Assembly (NCBI GenBank): GCA_963556255.1
Contig: OY744615.1
Location: forward strand, 9,050,765 to 9,114,764
DNA length: 64,000 nt
Direction of reading: 5' to 3'
Source: Allolobophora icterica
Taxonomy: Eukaryota > Annelida > Clitellata > Crassiclitellata > Lumbricidae
Below are positions 55,020 to 64,000 of the stretch, piece by piece (the stretch's first letter is position 1; every line of letters starts with the position of its first letter). The translations under genes were made by a program, and so were the position numbers. Under the pieces are notes generated by a model. That model had not been told where the DNA came from. It ran no database searches and saw only the letters and a program-made list of their open reading frames with translations.

Positions 55020-56611
55020 CGATCACAATCTGGGAATTGTGACTTATTGTTAATTAATTTTTTTAAATATGAAAATAAATTGGGAAGATTATTTTACTTA
55101 TAAATAAAGTGTCTTCTATTATATTAAGAGGTTCAAGTACAAAACAAAAGGATAAGCTTTAAGATTCTTATCCAGTTTTTAATAGAAATTGTTGATACAG
55201 ACAAAGAAATAAATTAAAAATAGTGATAGGCGGAACCTTCAAACTAAAAACAGATAGATTGAGTCAGTTAATTAGCTCAGTTAAGCCTACAGTTGGGTCT
55301 AAATTTGAATAGGCCTAATTGGACTTCGCACACTTTTCCATTGGCAAAGTCATCAATAAACTGATTAAAATTCAGTTGACGTAGAATATCACTCTCTATG
55401 CTCAACGCTGCAGGGTGGCATGTGTCATACATGCGCGAAGCGTGTTCTTAATTGTCTTCATTTTAGAAAATGAGCATTCAGCACTACAGTTTGTGACCAC
55501 GAGAACAAAGTACATTCTTAACATAATTTCCACATTTGGAAATGAGCTTTCAACACCTTTGCCATGTAGGCCTATTGGTAGGCTACATGAACTGCTCCTG
55601 ACTTATGTTGAGGCCTGCCCTACTTGTCTCGTGTTTAAACATTTTGAAAAAAATAATAAGAACATTGCATATTATGAGCTCATTGCCAAGGCTTTCATCG
55701 AGGTCATCGCCGTATATTGCTACAAGGTTTTTCTCTGAGTTGTGTACAGCTTCTGGGGTTCCACCATAATCCAGTGGTAGGAGACATACGTTTTGATGAC
55801 GTGTTCTTGTTTGAACCTGCATTTTGACCATAACGGTGACAGCAGATGTACTAATAGCTTTTGCTTGAAGGAAAACAGGAAAACTACTTTGCAAGTACTT
55901 TCTGATTTTGAGATGTTTTTTCTTTAGGCCTACTTAACGCGTTTTTCAGAGCCACTAGGCCGATTAGTGACCCTGATGCCGATCTCCAATTCGGTTCATC
56001 TCACAAAAATGACAGCATAATAGCTGTACTCTGCTATAGATGTGCACTCTAGGTCAATCGAGGTCAAAAGCGCCAGCGAACGCTGGACAGAATGGCACTG
56101 TCTGCTTGACCTTTACCCCGCAACTGGATGCTCGCGTTGGAGCCGATGTGCCCAAGGCGAGGACCCCGGGCATGAAGGGGCCTGAGGGGCTGGCTTGTGC
56201 AGGGACTGCGGTCCGTTTGTTGTCGGCTGTATGTTTGGTCATGCCCTGCGAAATATCTCTGACACTGCCTCTGCCTACACAGTAGACGACCTCAGCTTGG
56301 GTTAAAAGTAATTTAATCCGTCAACAGCTGAAGATGCCAAGCTTAAAGCGTTACTCGTGAACAATATTAACGCGATATTTCAAAGTTAGGGTATACCGAC
56401 TGCATAATAAATAATTACCCAAAGGTGACACTGACAAGGCAGTACCGCTTGCGATTGGTCATAATGGAGTCGTTTGGTGTGGGACTCAGAGTAATGAATT
56501 TGAGGGGGTCAAGCCGACCCCCTCGGGGGTCGGCCAAAGGCTTGAAGCAGGGGGGTCAAAAAAAGAAGCAAGGGGGTCCAAGCCCCCGACCCCCCGGCAA
56601 ATCGGACCCTG
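54280..56611 (-). mobile_element. hAT transposon, 2,332 bp, with 8-bp target duplication
   Basis: The left end is CAGAGTCCGATTTGTC and the right end GGCAAATCGGACCCTG, matching inverted repeats. The flanks GTGCAAGC (54,272-54,279) and GTACAAGC (56,612-56,619) are an 8-bp duplication with one change. Arm 2 shows the uninserted sequence around 59,435-59,470. Remnants of a hAT transposase lie inside on the minus strand. The GGGGGGTC-rich sub-terminal parts and four TAGGCCTA palindromes are further features. Confidence 0.9.
55330..55925 (-). pseudogene. hAT transposase C-terminal dimerisation domain, decayed
   Basis: The minus strand reads QSSFPVFLQAKAISTSAVTV, LVAIYGDDLDESLGNELI, LRMYFVLVVTNCSAECSFSK, MKTIKNTLRACMTHATLQR and, after stops, ESDILRQLNFNQFIDDFANG. 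The T(N)CS.E.SFSK.K.IKN.LR pattern is the conserved C-terminal dimerisation region of hAT transposases of the zinc-finger (TTF/ZMYM-like) group. At least two in-frame stops and a frame shift show it is dead. Confidence 0.85.
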
Positions 56612-57409
56612 GTACAAGCATAGTTTTCTACAATGGCATGCTGTACCTTTCTACTCTATAATGGCGCATACTCAGGGCATTAGTAGTGAAATTAGAGGTG
56701 AGTACACGTTACCGATTAGTTGTTTAGTTTCCGAAGCAGTGGATTTGTCATCACAGGCCAACTCTCACAGGTACATGAAACTGAACATGTAGAAAGGAGA
56801 TGGCAGCTCTGCGGGAATACTACACTGCAGCTACGGCAACATGTTCTCTATGGAATCACAATGGAATTATTACAAGAGGTTGCTACAGAAACAATACTGT
56901 GGGAAATTACAATGCAACACGTCCTCTATGAAATCACAGTGCAATTATTCCAAGAAGTTAAAAGAGGTTGCTAAGGCAATATATCTTGTATGAAATCACA
57001 ATGCAATATTATTCCTAGTGGTTGCAAGCAATATCCTCTGTGAAGTCACAATGCAGTTATTCCTAACAGTAGCAATATATCCTCTGTGAAACCACAATTC
57101 GAAATTTGGTACCCCCACTTTCTAGACCAATGTTACGCCTCTGGCGGTGTCTAATGCACAAGGCATCAAACGATGACGCACCAAAAACTAGGCCTACGCC
57201 GTAATTAGGTCAACTTCCAGAAGATCAGTTCGCCGTAACAGAGAGACATCCTATGGTGGCTAACCATCCTGAAACAGATAGTTTACTGTAAGTTGAGAAT
57301 GAAAAATTATATTACGAATGCGTGAAAGTAAGAAAGGATACGAAAAGTTAATAACTCAAGAACAAAGGCAGCGAAACGTTAGATAAATAGTCAAAATACC
57401 GAAGACATT

Positions 57410-57625
57410 TTTTCTCATGATTATCATGATCATCATCATGATCATCATCATCAGTTCCTGACGCCAGTCATTTGGCGGCGATGGGTACGAATAAATGACC
57501 TCAATTGTCCTCGATCACCTGTTCAGTCCATTGCTCCCTCTTACTGTTAGTCCTCATTTATGTTGTCTATCCATTGCAGTTTTGGTCTAACGTTGTGGAA
57601 TCCTTCCTTACTTCTCCCTTTCGTT
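57410..57625 (-). mobile_element. LINE ORF2 C-terminal fragment
   Basis: The minus strand reads EGFHNVRPKLQWIDNI, and in another frame YPSPPNDWRQELMMMI, running into a (GAT)n tail. This resembles the last residues and tail of RTE-like LINEs. It is short and frame-shifted. Confidence 0.55.
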
Positions 57626-57749
57626 GCTGAAACCCAGTAAAACTAGCAACAGATTACTCTTGACATAAGTATTAAGTTGATCGAAACCTCTGTTGACGCT
57701 GACTGAAAGAAGCGAAAGCAGATTTATGGTTGGCCATCCGCGACTCCAC

Positions 57750-58000
57750 TGATTTATTTTTATTTTTTATTTATTTATTTATTTCGGATATTTCTATAGC
57801 GCCTCCTCAAGTCTACTACTACTCAGAGGCGTTCCCCACTACAGCATTGGTACACTGTCGGAGTTTTCACGCCGAAGCGCCACGAGCAATCGCGAGTGAA
57901 GGCCTTGCCCAAGGTCCGTACGCAGCGGCTAGAGTGGGATTCGAACCTGCAACCCTCAGATCACAAGGCGCCGAACTTACCAATGAGCCACCACGCCCCA
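57750..58000 (-). mobile_element. tRNA-like SINE (family B)
   Basis: Minus-strand A box in GTGGTGGCTCATTGGTAAGT and a perfect B box GGTTCGAATCC near 57,940. The body GTGGCGCTTCGGCGTGAAAA and a (TTTA)n-type tail match the copy at 34.4-34.7 kb. Confidence 0.9.
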
Positions 58001-58199
58001 CTGATGCCTTGACGGTCGCAGAGGGTGGCATCGCTCTGGTCCTAGCCTCCCCACCATAACAACCCTCGACCGGGGTGGAAATCTACCGAAGAGTGATGTC
58101 AACGGGTGACATTGGGACCCGCAGAGGTCTTCGGAGACGTTGGCTTTGATTTGAAACGATTGACCCACGACGCAACATCCAATCTATCTTCAGCAATTC

Positions 58200-58238
<39 letters not shown>

Positions 58239-58383
58239 AATTCCACGACGTCTACTTTATACCTCTGGATGTGAATCCGTTTTTTGGCTCTGCAAATCTG
58301 CGGGCATTTGTAGAGTGCGTTTAAGAACATCAGATAGGTTTTTTATTACCTAAGCAATCCTACTCTTTGATCTGCAGCATACA

Positions 58384-58626
58384 CAGGGCTGTAGTCGATG
58401 GTATTCGCGAATATACAGCATGTACTCGCCTGTAGAGACTGTATACTCGCATCACAAAATACCTGTAGTCACCTCTAATTTGTTTCGCAAAACTAACCGG
58501 TAGCGTGTTGGGACCTATTCGACTCTAATTTATTTCTGAAAACTAACCGGTATCGTGTACTCGCCTCTAATTTGTTTGGTTAATCGGTAACGTGTACTCA
58601 CCTCTAATTTCACCACTACTGCCCTG
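58384..58626. mobile_element. hAT MITE family 1, third copy
   Basis: It begins CAGGGCTGTAGTCGATGG and ends CCACTACTGCCCTG, with internal CTAATTTGTTTCGCAAAACT repeats. Its right end is also present, inverted, at 56,676-56,719 in arm 1, so the element marks the inner boundary of the duplication. Confidence 0.8.
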
Positions 58627-58635
58627 AGTATCGGG

Positions 58636-59421
<786 letters not shown>

Positions 59422-59620
59422 GAGTAGAAAGGTACAGCATGCCATTGTACAAAACTGTGATTGTACATGTATTTAATTATTGTGGAAATAAATGTCGATC
59501 TTCAAAGTAACTTGACGTTTTCAAACTAAATTCAAGCGTTTTCATAGAATGAATCGAGCTAAATGTTAGTCAGAGCTTTTAGAGTTCTGTTGAGTTGGTC
59601 ATCGTTGTCTTATCGTTTGA

Positions 59621-59626
59621 TTTATT
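59621..59626 (-). promoter_or_regulatory. Poly(A) signal AATAAA of P450 copy 2
   Basis: TTTATT on the plus strand is AATAAA on the coding strand, 42 bases after the TAA stop (59,668-59,670). Confidence 0.7.
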
Positions 59627-59667
59627 GTGGGCGTCGTCAACCAAAAGGCACATCAACGGCTGTTGTG

Positions 59668-62600
59668 TTATCTGGGGATCAGTCGCACTTGGAAAGGCGA
59701 TGGAGCGACGATTGTTGCTGGCATTGGTCGACAGACGATCCTCTTCTGACCTTCGGGTGGACGGATCTCGAATCGCTGCAGGAGACTCGTGAACATGAGG
59801 AACAACTCCTGTCGAGCGATTCCCTCTCCGATACAAGAACGCCGACCTGAAAAACATCCGTGAAGTTGACAATATGTTATATACTGACACTGACACAGCG
59901 AAGGACACGAACTTTGAGAAACGACTCACTCTAAAGAAATTGATGCAGGCTATAGGGTGAAAATTAGAGTAAGATGAGATCAAACGAAGTTTATATAAGA
60001 GCTTAGGTAACGGTGAAAGGAATCTCCTTATTAATAACTTCTTTAATCCAGTGTCTATTTACGAACAAGACACCCACCAATGGCGCAACAAATTATAGTC
60101 GCAACTTAGTCAACATCCAGAATGTTCGTTCGGATGGAAAGTTAAGTTTCGTTTTTGGGTTATACTGAGTAGGTTAGGTAAGGTAGGTTAGGTAACTGCC
60201 TGAATTGAGGTTTAGATAAAAAAAAAGCGACGGGTGATGTTACAATATTGGAACTTCAAGAAATACCTGAGATTTCAGCATTTCAATTCTCTTCTAGTTT
60301 TGAGCACCAATGGAGGAAAGCATTTCGGTCAGCAGATATGTCTAAGTATGACAGAGTTTTAAACAGCGCCATTCAGATGCCCAGATATAATACGAATACG
60401 AACCTATGGAGAAAGGAATGATTCGGTTCTTTCCAACGACCTTTTGTCCAGATTCATCGAGGAATCTGTCAGGACGGAAGACTTCCGGATCTCCCCAAGT
60501 CTCCATATCCATGTGAACGGCGTATACATTCAGCAGCACCTGGAATGCAGTCGAAAGTTCAATGTTAGTGGTATTCATTTATTTTTTTATCCATTACTTT
60601 TCATGGTTCCTTAATTACTCAAGTACCGAAGTGGTTCTACTGACCATGGTTCCTTTGGTAACGTGGTAACCATCGATCGTTGTATCGTCGACGACCTTGT
60701 GAGGCAGCGCCAGAGGTGCAACGGTCCTCAGACGCAGTACCTCAAGTATCGTTGCCTCGACGAAGGGCAATCTGGTTGCATCACTTGACGTCGGCTTCTG
60801 ATGCTGAGCCAAGTGTGCATCGATGTCTTCGTGAATTCGTTTCTGGATGTCTGGGTTGTTGGCCATCATCTCCATCGACCAGAGGATCGTGGTGGCTGTC
60901 GTATCTGATCCTGCCTCCATCAGATCTCGACAGACAAAGAACAGATCTTCCTCGTCGTAGGTTCCCATCTCCTTCTCCTTCGCTACGTAACTCGCCACGT
61001 AGCTAGCCACCGTCTTCTCCATTTCCAGGCTGGATCGAATTCCGTTTACGGTGAAGAGATTGATCTCGTGAAGGAGACGAAAGCCGTTGCTGATGGCTTT
61101 CTTGAAAGGTGGAAGGAAGCGGAGAAACGGACAGAAAGTTAAGAAGAATCGTATGCTATGGAGGTATTGGTGGATGTTGTTGTTGAGCTGACGCAAATCG
61201 GGATCCGTTTGTTTAAGTCTCTTGGCAAATAGAATGCTCGCAACGACGTTCAACGTACAAAGGGACACGAGGTCGGCTGGATCGAATGGTTGTCCTTGAT
61301 TCGAATCGATGTAATCGATCAGTTCATCGATCTCTCTGTTGATCCTCGTCTCCATCTCATTCTGACCGAGACCAAACTCCTTCAGTATAGTCAACGCCTG
61401 CTGGTGATAACGACGAAAGTCGTCATTGTACTGATGATGAATAATTCCTAACAACAACAACAATAACAGACAATGCTCGTACCTTCTAAAGCCCCATAGT
61501 CTAAGGCAACGGGACATCAACATTGTTCTCTACTGGTATATATATGACCGGGGATGCTAAAATGGTAAATATTTGTACCGCTTCCTACTTGTCGCAGACA
61601 GCGATTTCAGCAGGTGCTGCAGCTGAACAGGCTGCGATTCAAGTCTTCCAAACATACATTGCTGACTGCAACCCACGTGTTTGCTCCCATTGCCTTTGAA
61701 ACCCTTGAAAGTTGAAAGCCATTGCATTCAGAAGTACATTTCCGGATGGTTGTGAAACCGGGAAGAGGCCTAATTTCTGTAGATAATTTCTTACTTTTAA
61801 GTCCTAACACAATTTCTTAATCATGAGGGACAATTTTACCTGCGGCAACTACACCGTGGCAATTGTGCATTGACATCAAAACCTTGACAAATGCACCTTA
61901 GGAAATAAACCTTGACATCTAAACCGTGGCAATTGCACCGCGAGAAGTGAACCGTGACAATTGTTCCTTGGCATGTAAACCTTGGAAATTGTACAGTGCG
62001 AAGTGAACCGTGGCAATTGTACGGTGGCAACTGAACCATGACAATTCCTGCCTGGAAACTGCACAGTGGCAACTGAACCATGGCGATTGGACACACTTGC
62101 CTTTGGCTTTAGGGTTGAAGAAGACCTTTGCGACATAGGCGAGAGTTCTTCCAGAGAAGAGTGCAGACTTCTTGATCAGAGCCTCATCAATCGTTCGACG
62201 ATCGTTCAGAACCAGCGCCAGCCTAACAACGCACCCAGGCACACACACACACCATTGATTATAAAGGGAGAATTTTGTCTCGTTTCTACTTCTAATAGTG
62301 CAGAGTAGTTGCCAATCAATGTCAGCTGTATAATTGTGGTGCAATTTCTCCAATTTATCACATGACCTTGAGGTGCCCCGGTGATCTCAAAGTGTGGATA
62401 CTATAGAGATCCAATATTAACTCAAGTTAAACAAGCCGTAATCTCAAGAAAAACAAGCTATTTACTTCTACAGCGTGAATTTGATGAGAAGTAGAATGCA
62501 ATACTGGTAAAACATGTTGTGTATATTATTCCATCATTATGTTCATTATAGCAGCTGAGCAAAACTACAGAAGCGGTTCAGTCTATTCCGTTAATGCAAT

Positions 62601-63374
62601 TAAGTTGCCATGATGTGCGATCTTCTTTCTTAGTGTTAAAAGTCAACAGCATTCGCCTGGATTCAAATCTCGTTTTTAATGAAACCGTGACACCGTCACT
62701 AGCTTTGACCTGATTACGGTTTGGTTTTGATGTGCCATCGGTTGATGCCTTGTGCATTAGACACTGGCGCAATAGAAGTTACTAATTACAATTACAATTA
62801 CTTCCAATCTAAGTGGTGGCTCTGTTACAAACTCCGAATTTTCGAATTCCAGACCGCTCCCAGCTGTCAAGATACGACACCCAGAGACACACAGACGCAC
62901 AAAGACACAGACAGACAGATGGACTGACAGACGAAAGTTCACTCTGAGCCCAGGTAGCACAGTTTAGCCGATGGGGCCCACGGTATATAGATTGTATTCG
63001 CTTTGCTTAATATTAGATCAAGTCGTCTAAAATTAGATTAGGTTATAATAGATGAGATGAGATGAGATGAGACTATAGTCTAACTTGGATCCGAGGTAGC
63101 AGGTGAAGACGGGTCCGAGGGTCTTGGCTTTGTCGGCAAAGAACCGGTGGAAGAGTCCATGGCAGGAAGTCATGAAGACGAGAGAACCAACGACCGGAAG
63201 TGAAGCCATCGACGGCGGAAGATGACGCACACAGTCAACGCTTCTTCTTCCTCCTCTCAATGTCCAACCACAAACTCTGACCAACACGACGTACGTTGTC
63301 AAGAAGACGCCAAGGAATGTCACGAGGAGTGGCATCAGACGAAGGTCTTCATCCTTGTCATCCTCAATAGCCAT
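59668..63374 (-). CDS. Cytochrome P450 (CYP2 clan), intact 5-exon gene
   Basis: A haem-thiolate monooxygenase expected in the endoplasmic reticulum membrane; the substrate cannot be told from sequence. Coding exons are 63374-63085, 62222-62101, 61447-60645, 60539-60404 and 59846-59668, giving 509 residues, the usual length. The acidic start MAIEDDKDEDLRLMPLL leads into a hydrophobic anchor at about 12-36, and the proline-rich hinge is HLPPSMASLPVVGSL. Signatures present: AGSDTT at 316-321 (I helix), the ExxR pair Glu373/Arg376, FRPDRF at 426-431, and PFSIGRRSCIGEG, where Phe448, Gly451, Cys455 and Gly457 fit FxxGxxxCxG, with Cys455 the haem ligand. Intron 2 is GC-AG (AAAG/GCAAGT); the others are GT-AG. 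The gene is convergent with its frameshifted twin in arm 1. CYP1-, CYP17- or CYP2-like families are all possible. Confidence 0.95.
61840..62098. repeat. Minisatellite in P450 intron 2, arm 2
   Basis: Counterpart of the arm 1 array; on the plus strand its units read ACCGTGGCAATTGCACCG-like. The order of variants differs slightly from arm 1, so the array has changed since duplication. Confidence 0.85.
62700..62800 (+). mobile_element. LINE 3' terminal fragment in P450 intron 1, arm 2
   Basis: Contains TTTGACCTGATTACGGTTTG, TGTGCCATCGGTTGATGCCT, TGTGCATTAGACACTGGCGC and AATAGAAGTTACTAATTACA. This copy is longer than its counterpart in arm 1. Confidence 0.75.
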
Positions 63375-63639
63375 TCTTTTGTTTATTTTCTAAGACAAAG
63401 ACTGATTGCCTACAATGACAACGAATCATAAACAACCAACCTCTAATCTAATCTAATTACTTCTATAGCGCCGTTAATTTTTTGTGCAAACTTTACCTAA
63501 CCCAAACGCAAGTCTAAAACAACGAAATATTTAATCTCATGAACTCACAGTTAACTCTGTCTGCATCTGTTCATTGCGCGAGGTCGTTTATGTTATTTAT
63601 TTTCATTTTCCACCTAAGACTTGCCTTTAACTAAGCTGC

Positions 63640-63790
63640 TTATCCACCACGAACTGCCTCTTTGTCTTAGAGGACTTTGTCCTAAGGATTTTGACCTGAA
63701 TGTACAGCTTCGTTTTGTGAACTATCCGTTGACGCCTTGTGCATTATACAACGGCGCTACAATAGGTTCTAATTAATACTAATTAATCAT
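63640..63790 (+). mobile_element. LINE 3' terminal fragment upstream of P450 copy 2
   Basis: Contains CTTATCCACCACGAACTGCC, GTCTTAGAGGACTTTGTCCT, GACGCCTTGTGCATTATACA and ACGGCGCTACAATAGGTTC, the same 3' end family as at 26.1 kb. It lies about 0.3 kb upstream of the start codon, inside the duplicated flank. Confidence 0.65.
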
Positions 63791-64000
63791 GACACATAGA
63801 GCGCCGGACGACACCTTTGAACCACGAAGACGAGATCCACACGATCTCACAGATTCCTTTCGATCTAACGTTGACCTGATTTCAGTTTGAAGAGACGGCT
63901 GCAGAGTTTAGTCAACCGCCTTTGCGCTGATTCCACTCAATTCTGCTGCCTCAGTTGCTGCTCGATGCAGGCGACAGTCGTTCGTATAAACAAAGTTTAG

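Larger units (their letters stand above)
48363..56719 (+). repeat. Arm 1 of the inverted duplication carrying a P450 gene
   Basis: The arm matches the reverse complement of 58,580-64,000 at exons, introns and flanks with scattered point differences. It is longer because of a 1,159-bp Tc1/mariner element (49,870-51,028) and a 2,332-bp hAT element (54,280-56,611), both absent from arm 2. Without these, about 4.85 kb is shared. The outer end matches the very last bases of the window, so the duplication may extend beyond what can be seen. Confidence 0.93.
56720..58579. other. Unpaired centre of the inverted duplication
   Basis: This segment has no inverted partner. It contains a repeat of CAATGCA(A/G)TTATT and CCTCTGTGAAATCACA-like phrases (56,810-57,100), a fragment of the GGTACCCCCAC MITE family (57,095-57,145), a LINE 3' end on the minus strand (57,125-57,230), a LINE coding fragment, a SINE B copy and a (CAGA)n tract (58,200-58,238). 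No gene is recognised. Confidence 0.6.

Noticed and set aside
56040..56290. GC-rich open frame of 81 residues in the hAT element
   Set aside because: No domain recognised and frames are open on both strands because of base composition.

Overview
The window is eukaryotic, animal-type DNA: AT-rich and repeat-rich, with intron-split genes, GT-AG splice sites and polyadenylation signals. Gene families and repeat content (many tRNA-like SINEs, CR1/L2-like and RTE-like LINE tails, hAT and Tc1/mariner elements) suggest a marine invertebrate, perhaps an echinoderm or another invertebrate deuterostome. The sequence alone does not fix the species. No prokaryotic, viral, CRISPR or operon-like structure was seen.

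Layout. 1-8,029: intergenic, mostly transposon debris, including a LINE-like tail with a cluster of small hairpins and a hAT MITE with an 8-bp target duplication. 8,030-18,333 (minus): a complete 11-exon gamma-tubulin gene, whose introns hold SINEs, a LINE fragment and a MITE. 18,334-23,924: intergenic, with SINEs and two hAT MITEs. 23,925-40,185 (plus): a complete 12-exon bestrophin (chloride channel) gene whose introns carry four large minisatellites and several LINE fragments. 40,186-48,362: no recognised gene; nested inverted-repeat elements and simple repeats.

48,363-64,000: a large inverted duplication. Each arm carries one CYP2-clan cytochrome P450 gene, so the two genes converge. The minus-strand copy (59,668-63,374) is intact: 5 exons, 509 residues and all P450 signatures. 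The plus-strand copy (49,044-54,060) has lost 7 bp inside its oxygen-binding motif and is frameshifted. That arm also carries a Tc1/mariner insertion and a hAT insertion; the other arm still shows the empty sites.

The three gene families have no known shared pathway: gamma-tubulin nucleates microtubules, bestrophin conducts anions and the P450s are membrane monooxygenases. The most unusual signal is the palindrome TAGGCCTA, seen about 25 times and never in a recognised coding exon. In several places a related copy or a microsatellite context shows the same site as a plain TA, as if GGCCTA had been inserted with duplication of TA.
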